The notes under the pieces were generated by a model. It did not search any database. It was not told the DNA's origin and saw only the letters and a program-made list of their open reading frames with translations. A stretch of DNA of 64,000 bases from Rhizobium sp. NRK18 (GTDB lineage Bacteria > Pseudomonadota > Alphaproteobacteria > Rhizobiales > Rhizobiaceae), in NCBI RefSeq assembly GCF_024385575.1, contig NZ_JANFMV010000004.1, positions 62,001-126,000 of the forward strand, read 5' to 3'. Shown piece by piece: positions 1-9,307 of this stretch (positions within the stretch are counted from its first letter, which is position 1; each line of letters starts with the position of its first letter). Position numbers and translations under genes: made by a program.

Positions 1-20
1 TCAAACCCTGGTTTTACGGG

Positions 21-1277
21 TTACTTGGCGAGGCGGGCAGCTTCCTCGCGCGTCCGGGCGGCAAAATCCGTCAGAGCGGACTTCGCGTCCTTCGTGCCGA
101 GTGCGATGGCCTGCCAGACGTCGTATTCGTTGGTGCGCATCCAGGTGACGACCGGCGGGCGCGGACGACCGCGAGCGAAGTCGAGCTGCTTGATGGCGAC
201 GTCGATGCCCTGTTCCTTGGCAAGCGCCTCGGCGGCCAGCGGCTGGTTCATGGTCTTCTTGTTGATCGGCATGTAGCCGGTTGCCGCAAACCAGATCGCA
301 TTCGATTCCGGAGAGGCGGCGAAGGACATGAACTTGTAGGCGGCGTCCTTCACCTTCGGGTCTGCAGAAGACAGGATACCGATGCCGGCGCCGCCGATCG
401 GAACCGCGCAGACCTTGTTGCAGGGCATTGGCAGCACGACGACATTGTCGCCGAGACCCTTCTTGACGTCACCGTAATCGCCGGTCGAGTTCATCATCAT
501 GCCGGCATGGCCGGACAGGAAGACCTGCTTGTCGTTCTTCTCGTCGGTCACGCCGTCGGCGGACGCAAGCTTGTCCTTGACCAGCGACGCCATCCATTCA
601 TAGGCCTCGATCGTGTTCGGGCTGTCGATCAGGATGTCGCCAGTCTTGGAATCGATCAGGTCGCTGTCGTTCGACATGACCAGACCCCAGCGGGAGAACT
701 GGCCGGGCGCTGTCATACCCATGACACCATCGCCACCCAGTTTCTCGGTGATCTGGCGGGCAGCCGCGCTGATATCGTCGAAGGTCTTCAGCGGCGGCAA
801 TTCGGCAAAACCGGCCTTCTTGAAGATGTCCGTGTTGACGTAGAGCACCGGGGTCGAGGAGTTGAAGGGGACGATATAGTTCTTGCCGTCATAGACGCCG
901 ACCTCGCGGGCGAAGCCGAACAGGTCGGCGGAGAGCGGGTCATTCGCCAGCTGGTTGGTGAGGTCGTCGAGAACGCCCCGATCGGCGAAGAGACCGTAGC
1001 GGGTGACCTCCATGATCACCGCGTCAGGCGCACGGCGCGCCGGAATGGCGGCCTGGAGTTTGGCGACGATGTCGTCGTAATTGCCGATGAACTGGGAATC
1101 GATGTGGATATCGGGATTGGCTTTTTCGAAGTTGGCGATGATTTCGCCAATCGCCTTGCCGTTGGAGGCCGTGCTCTTGAAGCTGTGCCAGAATTCGACG
1201 GTCGTATCTGCGGCAAAAGCGGCCTGGGCCATGACCGAGACGGCGCCGGCCAGCAGGAGTGCGGAGAGTTTCTTCAT
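21..1277 (-). CDS. Sugar-type ABC transporter substrate-binding protein
   Basis: This is a periplasmic solute receptor of the family 1 (UgpB/MalE-like) class, 418 aa, normal for the family. A Sec signal peptide occupies residues 1-22 (KK, hydrophobic core, AFA cleavage site) and mature protein begins near ADTTVEFWH; the VEFWHSF start is typical of UgpB-like receptors. The ligand cannot be read from sequence; glycerol-3-phosphate or a sugar derivative is the usual substrate class. No permease or ATPase lies beside it inside the window, so its partners are expected beyond base 1. The first 20 bases hold no recognisable gene. It is divergent from an RpiR-type regulator at 1406 that probably controls it. 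Confidence 0.9.
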   Translation of the reverse strand: MKKLSALLLAGAVSVMAQAAFAADTTVEFWHSFKSTASNGKAIGEIIANFEKANPDIHIDSQFIGNYDDIVAKLQAAIPARRAPDAVIMEVTRYGLFADRGVLDDLTNQLANDPLSADLFGFAREVGVYDGKNYIVPFNSSTPVLYVNTDIFKKAGFAELPPLKTFDDISAAARQITEKLGGDGVMGMTAPGQFSRWGLVMSNDSDLIDSKTGDILIDSPNTIEAYEWMASLVKDKLASADGVTDEKNDKQVFLSGHAGMMMNSTGDYGDVKKGLGDNVVVLPMPCNKVCAVPIGGAGIGILSSADPKVKDAAYKFMSFAASPESNAIWFAATGYMPINKKTMNQPLAAEALAKEQGIDVAIKQLDFARGRPRPPVVTWMRTNEYDVWQAIALGTKDAKSALTDFAARTREEAARLAK

Positions 1278-1289
1278 GGAATGATCCTT

Positions 1290-1324
1290 TGCAACTAAAA
1301 TTGCAGTGATATTACATCTTGCAA
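1290..1324. promoter_or_regulatory. TTGCAA-type repeats, candidate RpiR operator
   Basis: The divergent intergenic region holds a perfect inverted repeat TGCAA-N6-TTGCA at 1290-1305 and a further TTGCAA at 1319-1324. Another TTGCAA lies at 1406. The repeats sit between the solute-receptor gene and the RpiR gene, where a local regulator would bind. Binding by that RpiR protein is inferred from position only. Confidence 0.4.
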
Positions 1325-1405
1325 TTATAGTGGCGAAGCGACGGTTCGTTGACGGATGGATGAAGAATTGATGACAGTGGCCGGGCTTGCGAACCCAGCG
1401 TAAAT

Positions 1406-2320
1406 TTGCAAGCCATCCGCTTTGTTATAGTGTCGGGCGACAGACTGTCTTTGAGGAGATTCTCCATCTCGGCCTTCCTTGATCAACTGAAAGCCTATGC
1501 GGCGGACGGCACGCCGGCGGAGCGCCGGCTGGCGCGCTTTTTCCTCGATAATCTGGCCGACATTCCCTTCGAGACGGCAGCGTCCATCGCCACCAAGATG
1601 GACCTGAGCCCGATGACGGTCGGCCGCTTCCTGCGCCGCCTCGGCTTCCAGGGTGTCGACGGGTTGAAGAGCGAATTGCGCAGCGGCGCGGTGTCCTCGG
1701 CCTGGCAGTTGACGGACCGCATCGAGACGCTGCGCGAGGACCTGAAGGCCGGCCGGCTGATGGCCGAACTGATGCAGGAACAGGTCGAGACGCTGCACCG
1801 GCTCTACGAGATGTCGAACCAGGAGCGCTGGATATCGGCCGTCGACATGATCCTCGGCGCCCGCGAAATCTTCATTGCCAGCTACCAGAACATCGGCGGC
1901 ATCGCCCGCTATTTCGCCGAGCAGCTTTCCTACGCCCGCGACGGCGTGCGCTACATGGACGGGCTGAACGGCACCTATGTGGAACTGCTCGGCCATCCGG
2001 CGGACGACACGCTCCTGATACTGATCGACGCCCGCCGCTTTGCCTCGAAGTCGCGCATCCTCGCCAGCGAGGCGGCAAATGCCGGCCATCGCATGCTCGT
2101 CATCACCGACCAGCATTGCGACTGGCTGGACCCAGAACGCCACCGCGCCCTGATCCTGCCGCCGGCGACGGCGCGCACCTGGGACAGCTTCATGTCGCTG
2201 GCCGCCCTTCTCGATTTCCTCATGACCTCGGTGGTGATTGCCGGCGGCGACGCGGTGGCGGAGCGCACCAGACGGATCGAAGCCCTGCAGGACCGCTTCG
2301 GCGATTTCGACCGCAAGTAG
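1406..2320 (+). CDS. MurR/RpiR family transcriptional regulator
   Basis: The protein has an N-terminal HTH_6 domain (segment PAERRLARFFLDNL through the SPMTVGRFLRRLGF recognition region) followed by a C-terminal SIS domain that in this family senses a phosphosugar. It is divergent from a sugar-type ABC receptor gene and so is probably its regulator. The start is uncertain. The open frame can begin at TTG 1406, GTG 1430 or TTG 1451, but none has a Shine-Dalgarno. The only good one (GAGGAG, 1453-1458) points to ATC at 1466, which would give ISAFLDQLKAY, the usual start point of homologues. The stop lies 13 bp from the convergent amidase gene. Confidence 0.85.
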   Translation: MQAIRFVIVSGDRLSLRRFSISAFLDQLKAYAADGTPAERRLARFFLDNLADIPFETAASIATKMDLSPMTVGRFLRRLGFQGVDGLKSELRSGAVSSAWQLTDRIETLREDLKAGRLMAELMQEQVETLHRLYEMSNQERWISAVDMILGAREIFIASYQNIGGIARYFAEQLSYARDGVRYMDGLNGTYVELLGHPADDTLLILIDARRFASKSRILASEAANAGHRMLVITDQHCDWLDPERHRALILPPATARTWDSFMSLAALLDFLMTSVVIAGGDAVAERTRRIEALQDRFGDFDRK

Positions 2321-2333
2321 GAAGCTAAGCCGC

Positions 2334-3116
2334 CTAGCGGTAAAGCTCGGGCCGGCGTTCGGCGAGATAGGGATTTTCCGCCCGCGCGCTTTCGAGGACA
2401 GCATGCTCGATCTCGGCCATCAGCAGGGCTTCATTGCGGCCCGCGCGCGCCAGTTCGCGTCCGTCCGGGCCGGCGATCACCGAGCCGCCAAAATAGGTCA
2501 GATGCCGCTCCGTGCCGCAGAGGTCCGCATAGACCATGAAGACATGGTTCTCCAGCGCCCGGGTCGGGATCATGTGCTGCGATATGGTGGGTGAATCCGC
2601 CGTGCTCGGCAGCGCAGTCGGGACGATCACGAGTTCGGCGCCGGCGAGCGCCAGTCCACGCGTCATTTCCGGGAACTCGACATCGAAGCAGATCAGCATG
2701 CCGACGCGAAAGCTGTTGAATTCGAAGACCGCCGGCTTGGTGTCGGAGGGCTGGAAGGCGGCCTTCTCGGCCTCGCCGTAGAGATGACACTTGCGGTAAC
2801 ACTGCACCGTGCCGTCGGCACAGACAAACGCGGCGCTGTTGAAGACATGCTCGCCGTCACGCTCCGGAAAGCCGGCGACGATCGCGATACCAACGGTCTC
2901 GGCGATCTGCCGCAATCTGCCGATCATCGCCCCGTCGAGCGGTTCGGCGATTTCGGCAAAATCGGCACCGAGCGCATAGCCGCTCAGGGAAAGTTCCGGC
3001 GTCACCAGCATGTCGGCGCCGAAGGCGGCCGCTGAACGGGCCGCCTTCTCGATCGTTTCAAGATTGCGCTCCGGCGCGCCGGAGGCGGGTTGCATCTGCA
3101 GGAGCGCAATCTTCAT
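2334..3116 (-). CDS. Carbon-nitrogen hydrolase (nitrilase superfamily amidase)
   Basis: A 260-aa cytoplasmic enzyme of the nitrilase superfamily, which hydrolyses amide or nitrile C-N bonds using a Glu-Lys-Cys triad. All three are visible: E41 in LVTPELS, K109 in CYRKCHLYG and C143 in LICFDVEFP. The start is taken at ATG 3116 (MKIALLQMQP), because a longer frame would run into the preceding receptor gene. It is the last gene of a polyamine-type ABC operon, 14 bp after the receptor gene. A role such as N-carbamoylputrescine amidase or omega-amidase acting on the imported compound is likely, but the substrate is not determined. Confidence 0.88.
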   Translation of the reverse strand: MKIALLQMQPASGAPERNLETIEKAARSAAAFGADMLVTPELSLSGYALGADFAEIAEPLDGAMIGRLRQIAETVGIAIVAGFPERDGEHVFNSAAFVCADGTVQCYRKCHLYGEAEKAAFQPSDTKPAVFEFNSFRVGMLICFDVEFPEMTRGLALAGAELVIVPTALPSTADSPTISQHMIPTRALENHVFMVYADLCGTERHLTYFGGSVIAGPDGRELARAGRNEALLMAEIEHAVLESARAENPYLAERRPELYR

Positions 3117-3130
3117 ATGCGGGTCTCGCT

Positions 3131-4180
3131 TTACTCGGCCTTCACCTGGGTCCAGACGGTATCCCACAGGCGGATCTTGTCGCCAAGGTCCTGGACCAGC
3201 TGGAAGGTCTTGAAGGTTGCGTCATCCGGATAGAGCGCCGGATTGTTCTTCAGGGCCGCATCGATCAGCGGCAGGGCGGCCTTGTTGGGCGTACCGCCGC
3301 GCAGCCAGTTGGCGTTCTTGGCGGCGACTTCCGGGCGCAGCATGTATTCGAAGAAGGCCTTGGCTTCCTTGACGTCCGGGGCCGACTTCAGCAGGCACAT
3401 GTCTTCCTGGAAGCCGTTGACGCCTTCCTTCGGCAGCACGAATTCGACCTTGTCCGGCGCGGTGTCGACCGTCTGGGCGGCCGAGCCCGACCACCAGTGG
3501 CCGATGGCGAAGTCGCCATTGACGACCTTGTCGCCGACGCCGTCGGTCAGCATCGCCGCCCAGTAGGGCTTGGCCTTCTTGATCGTGTCGCGGGCGGCCG
3601 CCAGCTCCTTCGGATCGGTCGAGTTGATCGAATAGCCGTTGTAGATCAGCGCCGCGCCGATGGTTTCGCGCACATCGTCGAGCATGGCGATCTTGCCCTT
3701 CAGCGCTTCCGGCGGATCGAAGACGACCTTCCAGCTGTTGACCTCGATGCCGTTCGTCATCGCCTTGTTGACCAGAAGACCGGTCGAACCCCAGTTGTAG
3801 GGCATGCAGTTCTGGTGGTCGGGATCGGTCTTGGCCTTGAAATACTTGTCGTCGATGTTCTCGTGACCCTTGAGGTCCTGCAGGCCGACCGGCTGCAGGA
3901 GATCGAGTTGGGTCATGATGTCCTGCATGTGGACGGACGGGAAGACGATGTCGTAGCCGGTGGCGCCGGCCTGGATCTTGGCCAGCAGTTCCTCGTTGTT
4001 GCCGTAGTTGTCGAGGGTGACGTCGATGCCGGTTTCCTTGGTGAAGTCGGTGAGGATTTCCGGGTCGATGTAGATGGACCAGTTGTAGAGGGCCAGCTTG
4101 CCCGCGGCAAAAGCACCGCTGGCGGAGAGGGTTACCATGCAGACCGAAATCAGGCCTGCCAGTCGCAGTTTCTTGAGCAT
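3131..4180 (-). CDS. Spermidine/putrescine-type ABC substrate-binding protein
   Basis: A periplasmic receptor of the PotD/PotF family, 349 aa. A Sec signal covers residues 1-25 (SASGAFA site), followed by GKLALYNWSIYIDPEILTDF, matching the LxxYNWxxYI start of PotD proteins. It lies 38 bp downstream of the PotC-like permease gene and 14 bp upstream of the amidase gene, within one operon transcribed leftwards. PotD relatives bind polyamines but also opines, aminobutyrate-like and other cationic compounds, so the substrate class is known only broadly. Confidence 0.9.
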   Translation of the reverse strand: MLKKLRLAGLISVCMVTLSASGAFAAGKLALYNWSIYIDPEILTDFTKETGIDVTLDNYGNNEELLAKIQAGATGYDIVFPSVHMQDIMTQLDLLQPVGLQDLKGHENIDDKYFKAKTDPDHQNCMPYNWGSTGLLVNKAMTNGIEVNSWKVVFDPPEALKGKIAMLDDVRETIGAALIYNGYSINSTDPKELAAARDTIKKAKPYWAAMLTDGVGDKVVNGDFAIGHWWSGSAAQTVDTAPDKVEFVLPKEGVNGFQEDMCLLKSAPDVKEAKAFFEYMLRPEVAAKNANWLRGGTPNKAALPLIDAALKNNPALYPDDATFKTFQLVQDLGDKIRLWDTVWTQVKAE

Positions 4181-4218
4181 CGTATTCCCCTGTTTTGCTT
4201 GGTTGGGTTCGAAAATTC

Positions 4219-5085
4219 CTATTTGACCAGCGGATCGCGGCGCAGCCGAAGCGCCAGCACGACCACGCTCATCGACACGACGACGATCAGCACCGAGACC
4301 GCGTTGATTTCCGGCGAGACGTTTCTCTTGATGGCGCTGAACAGATAGACGGGCAGCGTGGTTGAGCCGACGCCGGAGGTGAAGAAGGCGATCACCAGAT
4401 CGTCGAAGGAGATGACGAGCGCCAGAAGATAGCTGCCGATGATCGCCGGCATCAGAAGCGGCAGCGTGACGCGCCGGAAGGTGGCGAGCGGATGGGCGCC
4501 GAGATCGGCGGAAGCCTCCTCCAGCTTGCGGTCCATGCCGGCCAGCCGCGCGCCGACGACAACGGTCACGTAGGAGGCGAGAAACAGCGTGTGGGCGGCA
4601 ATCACCGAGAAGCGGCCGAGCGGAATGCCGATCGACGACATGAAGATCAGTGTGGCGATGCCGAGCACGATGTCCGGAATGACGATCGGCAGCATGACCA
4701 GCGCCCGGTAGGCGTTTTTGCCGAAGAAGCGGGCGCGGTCGAGCCCGATCGCCGTCAGCGTTCCGATGACGGTCGCAATCGTCGAGGCGGTGAAGCCGAC
4801 GATCAGCGTGTTGATGACCGAAATGGCGAGGTTGGGATCGGAATAGAGCTGCGCGTTGCCGGAGGCGATTTCCGGCATGTCACGCGAGATCAGGCCGAGG
4901 TTTTCGAACACCCGCAGGTACCAGTCGAAGGTGAAGCCGGACCACGTCATCATCGACACGTCGTTGGCGTTGAACGAGTAGACGACGAGGATGGCGATCG
5001 GCAGGTAGAGGAACAGGAAGAAGAGCCAGAGATGGGCCTTCAATGCCTGCCTGCCCCGCCGGCTCCAGCTGTGGCGCGCGGTCAT
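4219..5085 (-). CDS. PotC-like ABC transporter permease
   Basis: An inner-membrane subunit of 288 aa with about six transmembrane segments; the first is the stretch after KAHLWLFFLFLYLPIAILVV. The coupling-loop motif EEASADLGAHPLATFRRVTLP (EAA loop) contacts the ATPase. The start is ATG 5085 (MTARHSW), which overlaps the stop of the upstream permease by 4 bp (ATGA), a sign of translational coupling. A longer open frame upstream is only a shadow of the neighbour. It pairs with the PotB-like permease. Confidence 0.92.
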   Translation of the reverse strand: MTARHSWSRRGRQALKAHLWLFFLFLYLPIAILVVYSFNANDVSMMTWSGFTFDWYLRVFENLGLISRDMPEIASGNAQLYSDPNLAISVINTLIVGFTASTIATVIGTLTAIGLDRARFFGKNAYRALVMLPIVIPDIVLGIATLIFMSSIGIPLGRFSVIAAHTLFLASYVTVVVGARLAGMDRKLEEASADLGAHPLATFRRVTLPLLMPAIIGSYLLALVISFDDLVIAFFTSGVGSTTLPVYLFSAIKRNVSPEINAVSVLIVVVSMSVVVLALRLRRDPLVK

Positions 5086-5996
5086 GGGCGTTCCTCCAGG
5101 TTTCCGGCGGTCTTCTCGGTGCGCACCATGTAGACGAGTGCGGCGAGCACGATGATGCTCAGCACGGTCGCCACGGCCGAACCGAAGGGCCAGTCGCGGG
5201 CCGACAGGAAGGCCTGGACGAGAAGCGTGCCGACCTGCAGGCTCTTGGCGCCGCCGATCAGCGTCGGGGCGATGAAGTTGCCGAAGGCCGGAATGAACAC
5301 CAGCACCAGACCGGCGGCGATCCCCGGCCAGGTCATGGGAATGACGACGCGGCGGAATGTGGCAAAGCGGGTCGCGCCGAGATCGAGCGAGGCCTCCACC
5401 AGCCGGTAGTCGAGCTTTTCCACCGAGGCAAACAGCGGCAGGACCATGAAGGGCAGATACTGGTAGACCATCGCGAGGATGATGGCGCCCGGGGTGTAGA
5501 TGAGCTGCAGCGGCTCGGAAATCAGGCCGAGGCTCATCAGGATGTTGTTGAACAGGCCGTCGGCGCGCAGGATCAGCATCCAGGCGTAGACGCGCACCAG
5601 CGCATTGACGAAGAACGGAATGGTGACGAGCAGCAGCAGCGCGAAACGTCGCTTTTCCGGCTGGCGGGCGATGAACCAGGCGGCCGGATAGCCGATCAGG
5701 AGCGCCAGGAGGGCCGTGAGCCCGGCAATCAGCGCCGTCTTCAGGAAGATGAAGATGTAGACGAAATCCCAGTCGCGCAACTGGTCCTCGTTCGGCAGGC
5801 CGGCGATGCGTGCATAGGAGTCGAAATCGACGGTCCAGATGACCCCGCCATAGGTGCCGCGTGTCAGGAAACTGTAGATGACGACGAGCGAAAGCGGCAC
5901 GACGAAAAGTGCGAGGACCAGCAGGAAGCCGGGCGTCAGCAGCGCCATCACACCGCCGGCGCTCTTCCGTCTGCGGTTGGCGGGCGCGGCCGTCAT
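5082..5996 (-). CDS. PotB-like ABC transporter permease
   Basis: A 304-aa inner-membrane permease with six predicted transmembrane helices. The EAA loop appears as [21 protein letters not shown], next to the second-half helices. It overlaps the ATPase gene upstream and the PotC-like gene downstream by 4 bp each, so the three are co-translated. The polar N-terminus (NRRRKS) precedes the first helix at about residue 17, as in PotB proteins. Confidence 0.92.
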   Translation of the reverse strand: MTAAPANRRRKSAGGVMALLTPGFLLVLALFVVPLSLVVIYSFLTRGTYGGVIWTVDFDSYARIAGLPNEDQLRDWDFVYIFIFLKTALIAGLTALLALLIGYPAAWFIARQPEKRRFALLLLVTIPFFVNALVRVYAWMLILRADGLFNNILMSLGLISEPLQLIYTPGAIILAMVYQYLPFMVLPLFASVEKLDYRLVEASLDLGATRFATFRRVVIPMTWPGIAAGLVLVFIPAFGNFIAPTLIGGAKSLQVGTLLVQAFLSARDWPFGSAVATVLSIIVLAALVYMVRTEKTAGNLEERP

Positions 5997-7114
5997 GCGG
6001 ATACCACGCGGACATGCGCCGGATCGTAGGCGAGCGTCACCTTCGAGCCCGGTGCGGGCGGTTCGCTCTGGCCGTCGATCAGGGCCACCATCGTCTCGTT
6101 CGCCGCAATCACGACCTCGATCCGGATCTTGTCGCCGAGATAAGTGCTGTCGCGCACCGTCGCGGCGATGGTCGGCAATGTGTTGCCGTCTTTCGCAAGG
6201 CTCAGCCGCTCCGGCCGGATGATGGCCGAAAGGTTGTCGCTGTCAGGAACATCCGCATCCGCGGTGACGAGCGTCTCGCCACCGGAAAGCACCAGCCGGC
6301 GGCCCGATCCTTCGGCCTCGCCCGCCTTGCAGGGCAGGACCGAGGCTTCGCCGACGAACTGGGCGACGAAGCGGCTCGCCGGGCGGTCGTAGATCTCTCG
6401 CGGGCTGCCGGTCTGCTCGACGCGGCCGGCATTCATGACGACAACCGTGTCGCTCATCGACAGCGCTTCTTCCTGGTCATGGGTGACGCATAGGAAGGCG
6501 ATGCCGATCTCGTGCTGCAGGTTCTTCAGTTCGATCTGCATTTCCTTGCGCAGCTTGCGGTCGAGTGCTGCCAGCGGCTCGTCGAGAAGCAGGATTTTGG
6601 GCTTCAGGACCAGCGACCGGGCCAGCGCCACGCGCTGCTGCTGGCCGCCGGAGAGCTGGCCAATGCGGCGGTCGCCGAACCCCTCCAGCCGGACGAGCTG
6701 CAGCGCCTCTTCAACACGGCGGCGGATTTCGGCCTTGGCCACGCCGGCAATCTCCAGCCCGTAGGCGACATTGCCGGCGATCGTCAGATGCGGGAACAGG
6801 GCGTATTGCTGGAACACCGTGTTGACCGGGCGCTCATAGGGCGGCTTGAAGGTCATGTCGGCACCGTCGATGAGGATCGAACCCTCATCCGGCTCTTCAA
6901 AACCGCCGATGGTGCGCAGCAGGGTCGTCTTGCCACAGCCCGAAGGCCCCAGCAGCGTGGTGAACCGGCCGCGGCGAACCGGCAGGCTGACCGTATCGAG
7001 CGCACGCACGAACGTGCCCTCGGCCGAACGGAACCGCTTCGACACGTTCATCGCCTCGACGACCGGCGTGCCGCTTATTTCCTGTCCCTGCTCTTTGTGG
7101 ATGTCGGTCTTCAT
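5993..7114 (-). CDS. PotA-like ABC transporter ATP-binding protein
   Basis: A 373-aa ATPase energising the polyamine-type importer. Walker A is GPSGCGKTT (residues 56-64), Q-loop FQQ near 101-103, signature LSGGQQQ near 154-160 and Walker B ILLLDEP near 174-180. The C-terminal TOBE domain (after about residue 280, including [10 protein letters not shown]) is typical of PotA/FbpC proteins. It is the first gene of a leftward operon ATPase-PotB-PotC-PotD-amidase, and its upstream region is shared with a divergent peptidase gene. Confidence 0.93.
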   Translation of the reverse strand: MKTDIHKEQGQEISGTPVVEAMNVSKRFRSAEGTFVRALDTVSLPVRRGRFTTLLGPSGCGKTTLLRTIGGFEEPDEGSILIDGADMTFKPPYERPVNTVFQQYALFPHLTIAGNVAYGLEIAGVAKAEIRRRVEEALQLVRLEGFGDRRIGQLSGGQQQRVALARSLVLKPKILLLDEPLAALDRKLRKEMQIELKNLQHEIGIAFLCVTHDQEEALSMSDTVVVMNAGRVEQTGSPREIYDRPASRFVAQFVGEASVLPCKAGEAEGSGRRLVLSGGETLVTADADVPDSDNLSAIIRPERLSLAKDGNTLPTIAATVRDSTYLGDKIRIEVVIAANETMVALIDGQSEPPAPGSKVTLAYDPAHVRVVSA

Positions 7115-7203
7115 GCTGCGATCAGGTTCCCGTCATTCTTCCGAGGGCAATTGTTTTGCCGCTGTGAGAATATGTTTGCATTCTTTTGCAAAGTTAGTCA
7201 AAT

Positions 7204-7236
7204 AACATTGTTAAAAAAATGTTCACTGCCTATCAT
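7204..7236 (+). promoter_or_regulatory. Candidate promoter and inverted repeat, peptidase gene
   Basis: On the plus strand TTGTTA (7208-7213) and TATCAT (7231-7236) are separated by 17 bp, a good sigma-70-like match. An inverted repeat AACATT-N8-AATGTT (7204-7223) overlaps the -35 box and lies between the divergent peptidase gene and polyamine-type operon. It could be an operator for one or both; no dedicated regulator gene lies next to it. Confidence 0.45.
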
Positions 7237-7273
7237 ATGGGCAGTTGCTGGAATAATGATCGGAAATACGGCA

Positions 7274-8386
7274 ATGACGCATGAAAAAGCAGGCACTCCG
7301 GCCTTCGCCGCCCATTTCGGTCCGACGGGACGTCCCCGCGCCCGCGGCCTTGGATTGCCGCTCTCCGGCGCGACCGGACCCAACAACGCGATCACCGATG
7401 TTAGCGGCGTAACCGTGGGCCTGACCACGCTCATTCATGACGACGGTCCGAAGCCGGTGCGCACCGGCGTCACCGCCATTCTGCCGAGAACGCCGGACAA
7501 GCTGCTCAACCCGATCTGGGGCGGCGCCTTCTCGATGAACGGCAATGGCGAGATGACCGGCATCCACTGGCTGAAGGAAGCCGGCTGGTTCACCGGTCCG
7601 ATCACCATCACCAACTCGCTGTCCGTCGGCATCGCCCATCACGCAACGGCACGCTACATGGCCGAGACGTTTCCGGACAAGGTCGGCGAGGACATCTGGG
7701 TGCTGCCGATCGCCGCCGAGACCTATGACGGCTACCTGAACGACATTGCCGGCTTTCACGTCCGCGAGGAGCATGTGCGCGCGGCAATCGACAGCGCATC
7801 TGACGGCCCGGTCGCGGAAGGCTCGGTCGGTGGCGGCACGGGCATGATCGCCTACGAATTCAAGGGTGGAACCGGCACGTCCTCGCGGCTCGTCGCGCAT
7901 CGCGACGGCACGTTTACCGTTGGCGCGCTCGTCCAGGCCAATCACGGGCTCCGACCATGGCTGACCGTCTGCGGCAAGCCGGTCGGCAAGGACATGCCGG
8001 ACAATTGCGTCTTCTCACGCGAGCGGGGCTCCATCATCGTCATCCTGGCGACCGATGCGCCGCTGATGCCGAGCCAGCTCGATCGCCTCGCGCGGCGCGC
8101 CGCCATCGGCATCGGCCGCGGCGGCACCCCGTCCGGCAATAATTCCGGCGATATCTTCGTGGCGTTTTCGACCGCCAACGATCCCGGCCAGCTCCCCGAG
8201 CCGCCGCGCCTCAGGATAGACGCCCTGTCGAACGACGATCTGGACCCATTCTATCTGGCCGCAGTCGAAGCCGTCGAGGAAGCCGTCCTCAACGCGATGG
8301 TCGCCGCAGAGCCGATGACCGGCAAGCACGGCCATCACGTCTCGGCCCTCGACCACGGCGCCCTGAAGCGGGCCTTCGGCCTCTAG
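7274..8386 (+). CDS. P1 family peptidase (DmpA/BapA-type aminopeptidase)
   Basis: A 370-aa N-terminal-nucleophile hydrolase. The family cleaves itself before a Ser that becomes the beta-subunit N-terminus; here the equivalent is G252/S253 in RGSIIVILATDAP, nearly the same position as Gly249/Ser250 of DmpA. The conserved block SGDIFVAFST follows at about 291-300. Family members remove N-terminal D-, L- or beta-amino acids from peptides and amides. ATG 7274 is chosen because GGAA precedes it at proper spacing; an in-frame ATG at 7256 lacks one. It is divergent from the polyamine-type operon, so it may process the same amine- or amide-containing substrate. No signal peptide is obvious. Confidence 0.88.
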   Translation: MTHEKAGTPAFAAHFGPTGRPRARGLGLPLSGATGPNNAITDVSGVTVGLTTLIHDDGPKPVRTGVTAILPRTPDKLLNPIWGGAFSMNGNGEMTGIHWLKEAGWFTGPITITNSLSVGIAHHATARYMAETFPDKVGEDIWVLPIAAETYDGYLNDIAGFHVREEHVRAAIDSASDGPVAEGSVGGGTGMIAYEFKGGTGTSSRLVAHRDGTFTVGALVQANHGLRPWLTVCGKPVGKDMPDNCVFSRERGSIIVILATDAPLMPSQLDRLARRAAIGIGRGGTPSGNNSGDIFVAFSTANDPGQLPEPPRLRIDALSNDDLDPFYLAAVEAVEEAVLNAMVAAEPMTGKHGHHVSALDHGALKRAFGL

Positions 8387-9246
8387 CGCGCGACCTTGCG
8401 CGCGCCGGCAACGCACAGCACCACCGCGATCGTGACGACGATCATCAGCGGGCTGATGGTCTCGTGCAGCAGGCCGGCGGCCAGCGCGAGCCCGAAAAAG
8501 GGTTGCAGCAATTGCAGCTGCCCGACGGCGGCGATGCCGCCCTGCGACAGGCCGCGATACCAGAAGATGAAGCCGATCAGCATGCTGAAGAGCGAGACAT
8601 AGCCGAGCGCGATCCAAGCCTGTCCGCCGATGGCGGCAAGCGATGTTGGCAGATGGGTCAGCGACAGCAACAGCATGAACGGCAGCGCGAGCACCAGCGC
8701 CCAGGAGATCACCTGCCAGCCGCCGAGCTTGCGCGACAGCGCCGCGCCCTCCGCATAGCCGAGACCGCAGACGACGATGGCGGCGAGCATCAAGAGATCG
8801 CCGACGGGCGATACGGCGACACCCTGCGACAGGGCAAAGCCCGCGACGATGGCGCTGCCGATGCAGGAGATGATCCAGAAGGCCGGACGTGGCCGCTCAC
8901 CGGCGCGCAATACGCCGAAGGTCGCGGTGGCGAGTGGCAGCAGACCGATGAAGACGAGCGAATGCGCCGAGGTGATGTGGCGCAGCGCCAGCGCCGTCAG
9001 CAGCGGAAAGCCGACGACCACACCGAATGCCACAATGGCCAGAGAGAGGAGATCGCCGCGGGCAGGACGCTTCTCCTTCAGGACGAGCAGCAGCGCCGCC
9101 GCCAGCAACCCGGCGATGACAGCACGCGCCGTGGTGAGGAAGACCGGGTCGAAATCCATCACCGCCACCCGCGTTGCCGGCAGCGAGCCGCTGAAGATGA
9201 GCATGCCGAAAAATCCGTTGACCCAGCCGCTTGCCGTCCTGTCCAT
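8383..9246 (-). CDS. EamA/DMT family membrane transporter
   Basis: A 287-aa protein with ten predicted transmembrane segments arranged as two EamA repeats (halves meeting near residue 145). DMT proteins export amino acids or other metabolites. ATG 9246 has GGAG seven bases upstream, preferred over GTG 9249. It is divergent from a MocR-type regulator across a palindrome at 9308-9333, so it is the likely target of that regulator. Its stop codon shares the palindrome CTAG with the stop of the convergent peptidase gene. Confidence 0.88.
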   Translation of the reverse strand: MDRTASGWVNGFFGMLIFSGSLPATRVAVMDFDPVFLTTARAVIAGLLAAALLLVLKEKRPARGDLLSLAIVAFGVVVGFPLLTALALRHITSAHSLVFIGLLPLATATFGVLRAGERPRPAFWIISCIGSAIVAGFALSQGVAVSPVGDLLMLAAIVVCGLGYAEGAALSRKLGGWQVISWALVLALPFMLLLSLTHLPTSLAAIGGQAWIALGYVSLFSMLIGFIFWYRGLSQGGIAAVGQLQLLQPFFGLALAAGLLHETISPLMIVVTIAVVLCVAGARKVAR

Positions 9247-9307
9247 CACTGCACTCCGTTGTTCGTCGCCTTATCGTCGGCCGCATCTGGCGCGACCAGA
9301 TGCAATG

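Noticed and set aside
4219..6015. A 598-codon open frame spanning both Pot permeases
   Set aside because: Its first 310 codons are Arg/Pro-rich and antiparallel in composition to a real protein; only the part from 5085 is the PotC-like permease. The true PotB-like gene is in another frame.
6512..7273. Long plus-strand frame joined to the peptidase
   Set aside because: It runs opposite the PotA-like ATPase gene and shows no family features; the peptidase begins at 7274.
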